This document shows positions 11,765 through 23,936 of a stretch of 64,000 nt of DNA, piece after piece. A model generated the notes under the pieces. The model was given only the letters and a program-made list of their open reading frames with translations. It had not been told where the DNA came from and searched no databases. This stretch comes from Trifolium pratense. Its lineage: Eukaryota > Streptophyta > Magnoliopsida > Fabales > Fabaceae. The position numbers were made by a program, and so were the translations under genes. Positions within the stretch are counted from its first letter, which is position 1; each line of letters opens with the position of its first letter. The stretch is taken from assembly GCF_020283565.1 (NCBI RefSeq), contig NC_060064.1, forward strand, positions 18,620,337 to 18,684,336, read 5' to 3'.

Positions 11765-14270
11765 TGAAAAACAATTTAAACTAAAATAATATTTTATTAA
11801 AATGTACTAAAAATAGTAAAATCTACCGTTGGATTAGGTCTATATTAGACACCCGGATTTTACCATTCATTCAAAACCTTAAATTTACAGTTTTATATTC
11901 TTCAAATAATTGAATTAATTTGTCCTAATTTCAACGTTGAATTAATTTAGATCTACTTTTTTTTTTGATAGAGTAATTTAGATCTACTTTTTAAATTAAA
12001 TCTAATATACTTTTTAGAGATTTTTTTTATAATTTATTTTTAAAGAGTTTAATTTCTATACATCGTCAAAATATAAAATTTTAAATTGTCATCACGTCAC
12101 GATCAATCAATTATGTGTGAAACTTTAAAAATATTAGGATAAGAGTTTAATATTTTTAATGATCCGACGGTAATGATCTGACAGTTATGATTGAGTATTT
12201 TAAAAATTCTTAACTATTTAAGTAGTACGTTATAGGTCATGAATTCAATCTTCGGCTCATTATAAACAAAAAAAAAAAAAAAAAATTCTTAACTATTTTT
12301 CTCTAAAACTAGATTGTGGTCTTGTTGGGTCAATTTGATAAAACCCGACCAATCAATCGGTGATAGTTCCATTTTCACCTTAACCACTGTGATAGTTCCA
12401 TATCATTTGTAAAACCATATTTTTTAAAATATTTTGGACCTATATGTCACCCCATCAAACTTCCCGTACAAAATTGTTTTTAAAACTTCTAATTCCTAAT
12501 TTTGTGAGATTTCATTATATAAAATTTTTGTTACACATCTTCATACCATAATTTTCATAATTTGAAATTGATGGTACCAAAATGTGTAACAACATTTCAT
12601 CTATTAAAATGTCTAGTACACATTTATATATTGACATTTTCAACTTATGAAATGTCCAGTATCCAACTTTGTATGAATTTTGTTTGAAAGTGCTCGCATT
12701 CGACAATTAAACAATCAATATTCTGTTATGAATATTTATACACTAGCAATTTGACAAAAGAAAGGATCCCGCATGAATATCCGTATATACCGACAATTCA
12801 AAAAGAATGAAAGTGTCGGCACATAAAAAAGAAAATGTACTCATTTGTGTTCCGAACATTTCGTGGAAGCTATCTGGGACAAGAGAAGGTACTCACTTAT
12901 TTAGGATTTGACATTATATAAACATGGGAAAAAATTAATGGAAGAAATTACATCACACAATATAATAATAGGCTCTATGTCTAGACATGTCTCTCATACC
13001 GTGTGTAAAACCCTGATTTCTAAACCTTAAAGTAGGCATATTTGTTTTTAAAAACAACGAAAACTTTGAAATAAAACATTGGCGATAATTTTCAAATTAA
13101 ATTAGAGTAAAAATTTTCTAAAACATCAATCAGAATGCAATGTCTCTTTTATAAATTGTTTCCTCGATAAAGAGTAATTTAAAAACATAACTTAAATATT
13201 ATGTCTAAAGAAACATAGTCGCAATATTTATTCCAAATAAATAAATCATAATACAAATTCCAGAGAACAGAAGTAAATTAAGAAGAGTAAACACGACTCT
13301 TAATTAATAACCCCTAAACTGATCTTGTACTATAGTTGAAGAGGACCGGGTAACAAAAATCCGCAGACGGCTTCATGCCCTCCCACTTATCAATGTCGAA
13401 CTAGTCTCCTTTTTCCTATATTCTTTCTATAATTTTTTTTATCGACTAAACTTTTTATAATTTTTTATTGTTTTGTTCCTATTTTTAACATAGATTCATA
13501 TATTACTATTTTTTGTTTTGTTTAGTGAAATTTTAATGTATATAGATTGTTTTGTTTTGTTCCTATATATAATCTATTTTATTCCTAATTTTAAGCACAT
13601 CATCTTTTTATTATATGTATTTTATATTTTTCTATATTTTTTTAGTAAAATTACAATGAAGGATACAAAATTTGAAATATAGTTAAAACTACTAAGGATA
13701 AATTAGTAATTTTGATAGAAGTCGATTTTAATTGATTATAAGTAGATGAATGATATAAATATTTGTATGACTATGACCAAGGCTAGATACTCTTATTAAG
13801 TAAAATTGCTCTCAATCAGTCAAACACATAATAAACAAACATATTTTAATTAATAAAATAGAATGGTCCACTTGCAAACCAAATGAGGTTAAGCCAAATT
13901 AATTATTTGCAAGTCATTATCATGGAAGTAGTTCAAGCAACATTGTCCCAAAAGACTGAACAAAAATGCTTTGTGTTTGCACCACATGATAGAATATACT
14001 ATCCATATTTTCCTTTGACTTAAGAATATATCCATAATTCTATATTGTAACTCTTTGAATTTTTTCAAACTTGTCTTACTAGTGTCATGTGACTAGTCGA
14101 CCTTCATGTATATAACTTTGGTTAACAGCAAAAATGTAGTACAATAAGGTAAGTCATAAATTCATAACATATTACTTTTTAAAATAACAAGCGAGATCCT
14201 CCACCCGTGTGGTGAAGACCTAGAAATGATTAAAACTTACTTACCGGAAATTCTATTTTTCTACTAATAA
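11765..14270. other. AT-rich intergenic stretch without a recognised gene
   Basis: Contains a short 5'-truncated SINE tail at 12220-12280 (listed separately) and a small imperfect fold-back at about 12500-12670. Otherwise nothing recognisable on either strand. Confidence 0.45.
12220..12280 (+). mobile_element. 5'-truncated SINE tail with target duplication
   Basis: About 61 bp with a B-box-like ggtcatgaattcaatct and a long A tail. It is flanked by an 18-bp duplication, aaaaattcttaactattt, at 12202-12219 and 12281-12298. Confidence 0.75.
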
Positions 14271-14410
14271 ATAAAGACAAATATTAACATATAAGATGTT
14301 GTTGGATTCATCTCGATGGGTATTTTCAAAATATCATATTTTTATAATTTTTACTATTGTACAATTAAAAATATTAATCGGTCAAAGTCATGCATTGTCA
14401 TGCGTGATTG
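14270..14410. mobile_element. Fragment of the Stowaway-like MITE family
   Basis: The stretch around atattaacatataagatg and tattttcaaaatatcat resembles the interior of the MITE at 16955-17219 in the same orientation. Its terminal repeats are not visible. Confidence 0.4.
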
Positions 14411-15145
14411 TGTTTTGAACTATAGGATGTCATCTTAATTATAAGAAAAAATTAACTTTTCAGATTCATTGAATAATTGGCAAAAAAAAACGACCTTACA
14501 TCCCAAGCATACCAAAAATTATTTTCATTTTAATTCTGAATGATCAACCTGAGCCACCTGTATCAAAAAATGGTAGACACCTCTAACCAAAAACCATTAT
14601 TGGGGTCAAAATTCCAGCGCCATGTATCAAAAATATTAACCTACATACAAATATTAACACTCCTCCATACTCATCCCAAGCATACAATAATCTCATCCAC
14701 ATCCACCCCCCACTCTGACCTTAATGTCTCAACAAAACAAAGATTACTATCTTCACAAAAATTAAAAAAGTCTCCTATTATATACAATGAACCACCGTCT
14801 AACCAAGTATCAAACCAAAAGGTGAAAGTGCTTTGCATTGAGGTGAAAGTGATTTTGGAGAAAATACAGACTCATGAGCAATAGAAATGAATAAAAAGGA
14901 AGATGGTGTAGATAACACTTTTCCCTACCTAACTAGTACTCCGGGCCCAATTAACCCACATCCAGCAAAACCAAACAGCATCATGACTTTTGAAAATTTT
15001 GGGTCTTCCAATATAATTAAGCGAATATACAATTAGAAGAAAAAATAAATTAAAAACCACATTAAAAATCCAAACTATTGACCAAAATAAAATAAAATCG
15101 AAACTACACATTTTTTAGGACAATTTTACACTATTTGTGCATAGC
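14411..15145. other. Intergenic stretch, no supported gene
   Basis: Contains a 114-codon open frame (14540-14884, +) without a recognisable domain or splice context, which I do not call as a gene. Nothing else was recognised. Confidence 0.4.
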
Positions 15146-15146
15146 A

Positions 15147-15270
15147 ATTACTGTCTTTATTTTAGGAGTATAATGTAAGAGATAGTATATGTTTTAAAAA
15201 TTACTGTCTTTATTTTAGGACAATCTTTTAGGAGTATAATGTAAGAGATAGTATATGTTTTAAAAATTAA
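15147..15270. repeat. Tandem duplication of about 60 bp
   Basis: The phrase from actgtctttattttagga through gagatagtatatgtttt occurs twice in a row. The second copy carries a few inserted bases (caatctttta). Confidence 0.8.
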
Positions 15271-15277
15271 TGGCTTA

Positions 15278-15426
15278 ACCAATCGTTGTTGGTTCAGTGG
15301 TGGTGATTGACGCTGAACTTGATAGGGAGGATCATAGTTTGATCCCCTGCAAGTGCGATCGAGAGGGGACTAAAATCACCTGATGTTAAAACTGACCCCG
15401 AACTGGTGGTGAAAGTCAAGAAAAAT
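15278..15426 (+). mobile_element. Au-like SINE (149 bp) with 16-bp target duplication
   Basis: The A box lies in gttggttcagtggtggtgatt and the B box in catagtttgatcccctgc. The body, gcgatcgagaggggactaaa, is typical of legume Au-like SINEs. The flanking duplication aaaaattaatggctta is at 15262-15277 and 15427-15442. Confidence 0.92.
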
Positions 15427-16010
15427 AAAAATTAATGGCTTAGAGTTAGATCCATCACCAAATCAAATAAAGGGAACTATTGGGGTGAGAAATTGTTATA
15501 TGATATATAGGATTGACCGATGCTTAAAATTTGATCAATAGTAGTTAGGTGATGATGAATTGTGCCACATTTAAATAGATGTTTACAATTTCTTATCTAC
15601 TTACTGTTAAAAGATTGACATGATAAATGTTTATTCATTAAAAGCAAGGGATTTTTTTTTTTGTTGAATGGATACGGATTGAATCACAAATCACAATCTC
15701 TATCGTGTCATAAGTTTCTATAAAAAAAGATTAACCATTTTTTTATGGGTCCGTTTGATATGATGGAAAGAAAGTGAGAGGAAAGAAAATTACGCAAATC
15801 AATAATGAATTTGGCGTAAAAAGTTAATCCAAGTTCATTAATTGATTTGCGTAATTTTTAACCTTAATTTGAGACTCCTCAAACTCTTTTTTATACATGA
15901 TGTTATCTACCACAATGTAGACAGTGCGCTGAGACCATCCGATCTTGATAGACAAATTAATCAATATAAAACAATAGTATATTGGTACTTATTAATTAGA
16001 AAATAGTGTT

Positions 16011-16102
16011 TAGTTTCCGTGAGCTTAACTCAGTTGATAGAGACATTATTTTCAGCTTAAGAGTAGAATTTTTACCCACTAGACTACTTGAAAAAAAATA
16101 AA
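16011..16102 (+). mobile_element. Short SINE (92 bp) with 11-bp target duplication
   Basis: The A-box region is gagcttaactcagttgatag and the A-rich tail ends at 16102. The duplication aaaatagtgtt is at 16000-16010 and 16103-16113. It shares its head with the SINEs at 19074, 31708 and 54130. Confidence 0.85.
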
Positions 16103-16954
16103 AAAATAGTGTTATTGTATTGTATTGATTTTTTTTTTTTTTTTACACAATTATTGTATTGGTACTTAAAAGCCATTAAAAACATGAAGTTGATTTCCAG
16201 TTGTAATTACGTTGACTCAATTACACCATCAATAAATCAATGATCGAGATCGATCATAACGTATAACCGCGTATATTTATTGCTGCAGTAAATCCAAATC
16301 CCTAAAAGCAAATGTATGAGATAGCCGTACACATTTTTAAATTAACATTCATTCATTCTTTTGCCATGACTTTGATGAGGAACACGAAAGTGAGTGAGTA
16401 GTAACACGAGAGATGACCCATGAAAAGATAGATTGAATGGAAGGGATAGATGTAATTGTCCCATCTCTCGTAGGGGTCTTGATGTAGTACTCTAGCACAC
16501 GTGTCTACACCGCAGCGATTAGAAACTCGATCAAAAAGAAAATTTATTGAAATTTGATAAATTAAATATTTTAGACCTTAATTAGGTGTTTAATCTTTAA
16601 TTTTTCTATTTTTACGTATCAAAAAAATTTGGTTTAAAGGAGATAAATCACTTTGTGTGTTCTACATACTTTTGACGAAAATTAATCACTTTTAAATGAT
16701 ATTGTAAACTTTGTACCAATATTATTTTTTTGGTTACAACTTCGTACCAATACTATGATAACACAAAAATATTGAAATTCAAAAAGAAAATGAAATTAGA
16801 GAATGAAAGTTTTTTTTGGAGCTACATACATATATTCTTGGTTGTTTCAAACAATTTTTTAAAATATGATCTTCCAAGAACATGTTCCCAGAAGTCTTCG
16901 TAACCGTATGCAATTGAGCATGACTCGGTTAGTAAAAATTAATAGTACAATATA

Positions 16955-17219
16955 CTTCATCCGTCCCAAAATATAAGAGCTACTTTGACTAAATGACACT
17001 ATTCATTTATCTTGTTTTGACCATATTTTTTTAATAATATATAGATATAAATATTAACAAATAAGATCTTAATTGTTTGATTTGTTTTGATGAGTATTTT
17101 CAAAATATCAAGTTTTTAAAATTTTTACTAATAGAGAATTAAAGCTATTAGTGATCAAAGTTGTGCGTTGACAAACGTGCATTAGTCAAATTAGCTCTTA
17201 TATTTTGGGACGGAGGGAG
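16955..17219. mobile_element. Stowaway-like MITE (265 bp)
   Basis: The terminal inverted repeats are cttcatccgtcccaaaatat and its counterpart tattttgggacggagggag. TA is duplicated at 16953-16954 and 17220-17221. No coding capacity. Confidence 0.88.
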
Positions 17220-17224
17220 TATTA

Positions 17225-18110
17225 AGATTCGAACCTAGAATTTTCTATTTATTTATCATAAAATATAAAATTTGAGTAACTCTGTTACTTGACAAGGATA
17301 ATTACATATGAATGAAAAACAAACATGTAATAAGTTGCGCTGCTAATCATTTTTGAATGGTCAATTCTCTTAAAAACAACAATCATAGTTCTAGGAGACA
17401 CAACATTACTATTTATAACATTTTAAACTCTTTGCAGAAGACTCAACCTCTGGTACTAGGAAGACAAAAATGTCAAATGCAAATGGTATGAAAGCATGTT
17501 GATTGTCATAATATGTTTTCTCATGTTTGGTCATTTTAATTGAAACAACTTTAAGGGTTACTTGACCTACAGTAAAAGTCTCGGCCCTAAATCCAACAAG
17601 TAGTGAAACTACAATCAAATCCACACATGCATACTTTCCACCTACCCACCCATACACCATAAAATCCGTCGGTCTGAGAGTCGATCATCCTTCCTGTGGG
17701 TGGTTAAAAAGTTCACAGACGCCTCTTTTTTCACATATATTTCTATACGCTGAAAATATCCTAAAAGATATATAGACAAAGTTGTGCCAGTATTTGAAGT
17801 CTGAAAACTCTCTACAATGTTGGTCAGACTTATTTACAATACCTTCTAATTTATTTGTTTTAAAATTCAATATCCGACTCAAAGACCGACTAATAGTAAG
17901 CTCCATTAGCTTTTAATTACTAATTACTAAAAGCCTTTATAAGAATAGGAGGGTTAAGGAAAAAAAAAATCAATTTGGTAAATACTATGAATAACTATTA
18001 TTCTCTTATGTACTACCAGTACCCTTCAATTCTCATGACACGACTTGACTTCATTTATCTCTTTTTTTCCCCTTTCTATCAAGTACACTGAAAAGGCAAA
18101 AAGTGAAAAG
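17225..18110. other. Upstream intergenic region of the LBD19/31-like gene
   Basis: AT-rich. Two minus-strand open frames of 73-83 codons lack motifs and are not called. No other element was recognised. Confidence 0.4.
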
Positions 18111-18116
18111 TGTAAT

Positions 18117-18124
18117 TTATAAAG
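18117..18124 (+). promoter_or_regulatory. Candidate TATA box of the LBD19/31-like gene
   Basis: tttataaa about 120 bases upstream of the ATG at 18241, leaving a GA-rich 5' leader of about 90 bases. Position-based only. Confidence 0.4.
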
Positions 18125-18240
18125 TGCATGACCACAAAGGTTTATTGAACATGAATGAGAGAGAGACACACAAGAAAATCTGTCAGCAGAGAGTTGAGAA
18201 AGTACTCATTTAGAACTTCTAGAAAGAAAGAGAGAAATTA

Positions 18241-21200
18241 ATGGATTTGAGATATGGTGGTAGAGATGGTGGTGATGGACCTTGTGGTGCTTGTAAGTTT
18301 CTAAGGAGAAAATGTGTGAAAGGTTGTTGCATATTTGCACCATATTTTGAGTCATCAGGACAAGGAAGTGCTCATTTTGCAGCAGTTCATAAGGTGTTTG
18401 GTGCTAGCAATGCAGCTAAGTTACTGATGCGGATTCCAGTTCATAAACGTCTTGATGCTGTTGTTACTCTTTGTTATGAGGCTCTTGCTAGAGCTACTGA
18501 TCCTGTTTATGGTTGTGTTGCTCACATCTTTGCTCTTCAACAACAGGTATATTTTCTCTTCATTATATATACTTTTTTACATTTTTTCTTTCATGAGTTC
18601 AGATACTCCTATATACTAAAGTAAATCACATCACATTAGGAAGAAATAAGATCCTTTTTATACGAGAGGTTATCAGAGTTTCTGACATTGTGGATCAAAT
18701 AAAATACATTTCTTGGTTTTGGTTTATAGGTCGTATTAGGAAATCAACATCTTTTGTATTCTCTAATTGGTGTAATGATCCTCTAGTTTGTATTCAGAGC
18801 ATATAATGACCCTTATTTGAATTATAAGGGTTGAGTATCCCTTATACTCCTTATAATTCAAGTTTCTGCTTATAAATAAATAAATAAAAATTAGGTTTAT
18901 ATGAAAATATATAGTTCAAATACTCTACAAGTACAAATGGAGATGTATCCAATAGATACATATCGTAGAAAAGATGAAGGGTATAGACAAAGGTTGTGAG
19001 AATTTAGTAGGATTGTCTCTTGATAATGGTAATGAGAGAGAAGAGACTTGAATGGTCTATGTATGCAAAACTTTTTTTTGTTAAGTAGTTTAATGGCTAG
19101 AAAATTAACTTATGAATAAGTGGAGTGTCTGGGGTCTGAACCCCGACTCCGGCCAACCGAGTTAAGCTCACCAGGACTAGGCAAAACTTGTTTTAAATTC
19201 TTGTAATATAAGGATGAAAATAGATGGTGTTACAAGGAAGAATAGCTACATGAAACTAGGGCTCTTAAGAATTAAAGCTCGGCTTCTTAAAAAAATAAAT
19301 AAATTGGGAGCATGCTACATAGAAAATAGCTACATGAAGTCCAACAAGATAGTTGACACCTTCACAGATGTACTCCTTCTGGTCTTTTTTTATAAGTAAC
19401 ACTTTGAGAAAAAAATTTGGTCCTTTTTATAAGAAACTTTGACCATTTTTCTAATGTTGTAAATGTCTAATTTCACTTATGCCCTTATTTATTATGAAAT
19501 GGAATATTAAAAATAAGTAAGTTAGTTGAATTAAGAGTAATTAAATAAGGGTATACATGGAATACATTTAAATTTCTAAGAGTATTAAATAAAAATAACT
19601 ATTTAAAATGTGTTTCCTTATATGTGTAATTTTTTCGAAGTGTTACTTATAAAAAAGACTGGATGGAGTATTAGTTTTGTTTAATGCGCACAAAATGAGC
19701 TAAGTCTTGTACGATGAACAAATTTATTTTTAATTGTTAGATCAATAAAGTTTCATCATTTGATGAAAAGAGATGTGATGCGACATATAAACAAATTTGC
19801 GCATGATACAAAACATGTCTCATTTATAAACCATAAACTTGACGTGTATTCAATTCAATATATGAAACAGAACACTAATTCAAAAAAATTTTGTGACTAG
19901 AAAAAGAAGAAAAAATCATAGGGATTAATTGCTGAATACTAAAGGCATAAAGTAAAACCCTGTAGAATTAATGTGTACTTTTCAAGAGTAGTGGCATGAC
20001 ACAAATCACACTGTTAATTGTTATTCATTGCACGTAGGCCAAAGTTTGTTTCACATTACATAGTATTGAGTATGTTCTGTTTGCTTTGACATGCTGGTCA
20101 GCTTTGGTTAGGTTTTATATGGAACACATTTACTAACTCCTCATACCCCTTTCATAGTAGGTAATGTGCATGTCTTGTGATTTCAAAGGTCTAATGTAAG
20201 ACCATTAAATGCATGATCAAACATATTCTTACAGTTAGATTTACCATCAAATTTGGTTCCTGAAATTCGTGTGTTTATAGTGAGAAAAGTTTAGTTTCTT
20301 AATGAATGAACATTGCTTAACTCATCATGTCATTGATGTCAACTACAACAATTTTTTAAGTTGTATCAAGGATATGAATATAGCTAGAGCACAATTTGTA
20401 CTTATACATTAAAAACAAAAATTGGAGTGTCACTTTAGTGTTAGATCATCCACAAATGGAAGAGTCTTACCTATAAGACTTGATATTTAATAACTGAAAC
20501 CTTCTTTTGCCGCCTTACCCGCTTCTCGTACATTCTATGCGTTTTCATTTTTACTCTTTCACTATTTAAGTAGTGGATGTTATAAAAATAAGAGTTTTTG
20601 AAAAATGTCGACGTCCGTTACTTAAATAGCGGACGTTGTAAAACAAAACCTGGTAGGTGTTTTTGGGGTGTATATGCTACCTAAGTAGCGGACATGAGTA
20701 ATTTTGTAAATTCGTAGCACGCGAGAAAATCAGTATGGTAGCAAAAGAAAATATCTTAATAAGTACTTTCATCGTGGGCGAAAATAAAATAGTACCCATT
20801 AGAGGGATCTAGATTGACAGTAGAGTTCCATGCAATTTTGGATCTGGACGGTTAAATAGAGATCGAACAGTTCAAATTGTATATTAATAAAATCAACTAT
20901 TTATGATCTCGGCTGCTTTTTTATGATCCAACGGCTGATACTGTAATTTTGTTAACAGAATTAGTTAAATCATGTCCTCTATTAGAGAGGGTGATATATA
21001 TTAGGCAAAATTACACTACATGTCCTTTATCTTATTTTTTTGTAATACTTTGGTCCTTTATTTTTTTTTTGTAACACTTTGATCCTTTATCTTTTATTTG
21101 TAACACTATGGTCCTTTATCTTTTTTATTTGTAACACATTAGTCCTTTTTTTTTGTAACACTTTGGTCCTTATCTTATTTATCTATAAAAAATAATGACC

Positions 21201-21822
21201 TAAATGTTACAAATAAAAAAATAATAAAGGACCATAGTGTTACAAAAAAAAGATAAAGGATCAAAGTGTTAAAAAAAATAAAGGACCAAAACGTTAAAAA
21301 AAATAATTAAGATAAAGAATTTGTGGCCAATAAACTATAGGGAAATGAGAAATCCCACATTATATAATGTTGTTTTTTTTAGTTGCCTAAAAAAAATATT
21401 ATATATTGAGGCTGTTTCAAACGCCATAATCTATATATTGAATAATTAATTTATATGAGTTTTTTTACATGATTAATTATGTAAATAGATTTGTGTCAAA
21501 AATAAAATGTAAATAGATTTATATTTACATATTACAGGTTGTGGAGTTGCAAGCAGAGTTAGCTTATGTACAAGCCCGTCTTTCAATATTGAATCGCATA
21601 TCTCAAGAACCTCAATTTCAACAACCTCAGAACTCTTCAATATCCCCAACAATGCATTCCTCATCACTTCATCATTTGTCATCAAACAATGAAACTTCTT
21701 ACATGTCCATGCAAAATCATCATCCAATACCTTTTGAATTAAGCAACTTTCACAATAATCCATCATACTATTCCTATCATCAACAACTCAATGACCAAGA
21801 ACTCCAAGCTAATTTGCCATGA
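18241..21822 (+). CDS. LBD19/31-like: LOB-domain transcription factor, LBD19/LBD31/LBD20 class
   Basis: Exon 1 is 18241-18546 (102 codons) and exon 2 is 21538-21822 (94 codons plus TGA), giving a 196-residue protein. The GT-AG intron sits after LQQQ, the position used by the divergent neighbour. The LOB domain has a C block C15-x2-C18-x6-C25-x3-C29, a GAS block ([21 protein letters not shown]), DPVYGC, and a heptad-like tail [18 protein letters not shown]. The C-terminus is Gln/Asn/Ser/His-rich. Between the C block and the GAS block this copy has two more residues than its neighbour: an extra Cys30 and an extra residue in FESSGQGS. Family role: nuclear transcription factor of the class Ib clade containing LBD18/19/20/30/31, tied to auxin responses, lateral roots and vascular tissue. 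The 3 kb intron holds a SINE, a MITE and fold-back repeats. The exact Arabidopsis counterpart is unsure. Confidence 0.93.
19074..19180 (-). mobile_element. SINE (minus strand) with 9-bp target duplication
   Basis: Reading on the minus strand, the A-box region is gagcttaactcggttggcc. The T-rich end at left is the reversed A tail. The duplication gcaaaactt is at 19065-19073 and 19181-19189. It sits in the LBD19/31-like intron. Confidence 0.8.
19373..19668. mobile_element. Stowaway-like MITE (296 bp) in the LBD19/31-like intron
   Basis: The ends ctccttctggtctttttt and aaaaaagactggatggag are inverted repeats. TA flanks at 19371-19372 and 19669-19670. A sub-terminal ataagtaacactt also pairs with its inverse at the right end. 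Confidence 0.85.
20500..20760. repeat. Repeat with tacttaaatagcggacg palindromic motifs
   Basis: Several copies of (t)ctatttaagtag / cttaaatagcggac in both orientations. They are related to the palindromes in the duplicated repeat at 44020-44590. Element class unknown. Confidence 0.5.
21035..21312. repeat. Fold-back of a ~33-bp tandem unit
   Basis: The left half has five copies of a unit around ggtcctttatcttttatttg. The right half has the complementary units (aaaggaccatagtgttac) in inverse order, so the segment can fold into a long hairpin. It lies about 225 bases upstream of the LBD19/31-like exon 2. Confidence 0.75.
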
Positions 21823-21997
21823 GAAATTTAGCTCTCACTACGATTTTATCTTATTGTACTCTTTTTTAAGTCAATATTTAAAATACTTTTGGTTTATTAA
21901 TGGTTAACCAAAATGTAATTTATCTTAGTTTTTGCTAAACTTTATGTTATGGTATGCAACTACTAAAATTGACGGGGTATATAGCATACAAAGATAA

Positions 21998-22250
21998 AAA
22001 AAATTGGGCCTAAATCCTCTAAAAAGAGAAAAAAAAAAAATTTACCCCAACATTTAACCTTTTACTCCTACAAACAAACCAATATTCTCATTTAACACTT
22101 TACCCCTACAAACAAACCAATATTTCCATTTTACCCCTTTCAAAAAACTTAAAAAGTAGGGGTAAAGTGTTAAATGGGAATATTAGTTTGTTTGTTGGGG
22201 TAGGAAAAAAAATTTCCTAAAAAGAATGTACTTTTTTGGAGGCCTAAAGT
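21998..22250. repeat. Fold-back (MITE-like) element
   Basis: The phrases tttaacactttacccctac and aaacaaaccaatatt recur as their inverse complements at 22155-22200. The outer ends ttgggcctaaat and the inverse gcctaaa also pair. No target duplication was fixed. Confidence 0.55.
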
Positions 22251-22259
22251 AATGGTTTG

Positions 22260-23243
22260 GGCCACTCTATATATCACGATTTTGAAGAATCAGTTAAAGA
22301 AAATTGTTTTTTAGGCCCTCATGTTGCTTTTTAACCCCCAAAAAAAATCCCAAAATACCCCCATGTTGCTTTTTCTACGAAATGAAGACGTCTGATTTTA
22401 TATCCTAGGCGTGTTATACCAGTAAAACCCCAACACTTCATCAGTTTGAAGAAAACTGGGTTTTTAGGGATGTGAATGGCGATTTTTAGGGTTTCAATCG
22501 CGATCGAGAACGACGAACAAGGATCTCAATCAATCAGTTTCATTCAAGCCCCGCTATTCGTCTCACTGAATCGCTACAGGAACAAAGGTTTGTGTTGAAA
22601 ATTTAGAGGACCTATTCCATTTGGTTTCTTTATTATGTCTACAATTTACAGGACTCATACCTGATGTGTGGCACAAAGGGTTTAAGCCACGTTACAGTAT
22701 TAATTTTGTTTTTTGTTACACCTCTGTTTCTACTTCATTTGAAATTCTGCATATCCTTATTAATGAAAGTCTACTTCATTTAATTAATGATTCCATTTAC
22801 TTCAATGTGTGGGGTGTTGTTGTTACACCACTATTTCTACTTATCCTTATTGAATTGATCCACAACTTTTTAGAAAATTTCTTACACCAAGCATCTCAGA
22901 CAAAATAGGTTGAAAAGGCCTTGACAATTTTTCATAACGTATTAAATAAAAGGACAATCTGTACATAATAAACTCTATGCAAGTTTTGACCTTATATAAT
23001 CGTGAAGTGTTCCTTCAAAAATAAAAACAACAATTGTGAAATCCAAACAATGGAACTTAACTTCATACCACCCCATTCTATTTCATCACATACCACCAAT
23101 CCAAACATAGTGTAAGGTCTAACACCAATCATTTAAAAAAGACTTTTTTTTTAAATAATTGTAAATATGTTTTACTATAATGCTTCTCTCCCATTAAAAA
23201 AATGTAATTTTGTCCCCGTGCATCGCACGGGTAAACGTACTAG
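22260..23243 (+). mobile_element. Helitron (3' end clear, 5' end uncertain)
   Basis: At 23215-23231 there is a 7-bp stem cccgtgc/gcacggg with a 3-base loop. It is followed 12 bases later by the terminal CTAG (23240-23243) and a host T, the standard Helitron 3' structure. The 5' limit is a guess near 22260. The interior has a G/C-richer piece at about 22470-22600 that looks like a captured plant 5' UTR or exon, and no Rep/helicase frame. Confidence 0.6.
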
Positions 23244-23689
23244 TAAACAAGAGTAACTAACTACTTAGATTAAAAAAATAATAATTAATATATTAAAGTT
23301 ATTTGCAACAAAAAATACAAGGAGGATATGATGCATGTTCAGATATATTGATAATATATGTATAACTAAATTTGTTATGATTCTGTTGCAGTTTTGGTAT
23401 TGTGTAAGCTTTTCAATATTCGTGTAATCTTTTATTATTTTTATAATTATATGCACGACTTATAAATCCGTAAAAATAAAATGAAATTATGTACTTATAA
23501 AAAAAATAGGACACCAAGTTCATAATTCGAGCAGGACACTCAAAATCTTGCGGACAACCCTACAAAAAATAGTCCTCAGTGCCACGTTATAGTGTCATGT
23601 CAGCTTTGGTTAGCCGAACTTTTTTTTTTTGAAGGAAGCTTTGGTTAACCGAACATATTATCCCTTTTTAAGTATTTTGATATTCGTTC

Positions 23690-23822
23690 AAAAATCTTAT
23701 CTCAACTGGTAGAAATGTTAAGATTGCTAGTGTCGAACACCGGATTTGAATATCGGTCCCTCCACTTTGTGTGAGTTTTCAATAAATTCTCATTATTTGG
23801 ACTATCTACAAAAAAAAAATTG
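23690..23822 (+). mobile_element. SINE-like repeat
   Basis: An A-box-like tatctcaactggtagaaatg, a B-box-like ggatttgaatatcggtcc, and an A tail at 23811-23819. The target duplication was not resolved. Confidence 0.5.
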
Positions 23823-23936
23823 AAATTCAAATGTTTGATCCATGAATTAAAATGAAATTAAATAAATATTTATTACACCTCATGAATACTTATGATTATT
23901 AAATGACGTGTCAATACCCTGTTGGATAAATCCCAA

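Noticed and set aside
14540..14884. 114-codon open frame on the plus strand
   Set aside because: No domain, no splice or promoter context, Ser/Thr/Lys-rich composition expected of AT-rich DNA. It could be chance.
21473..21766. Minus-strand frame opposite LBD exon 2
   Set aside because: Shadow of the coding exon. The plus strand carries the conserved heptad tail and the splice acceptor.
22265..22285. 5' end of the Helitron at tctatatatcacg
   Set aside because: It starts TC but is preceded by C rather than the host A expected at an A/T target, so the boundary is not supported.
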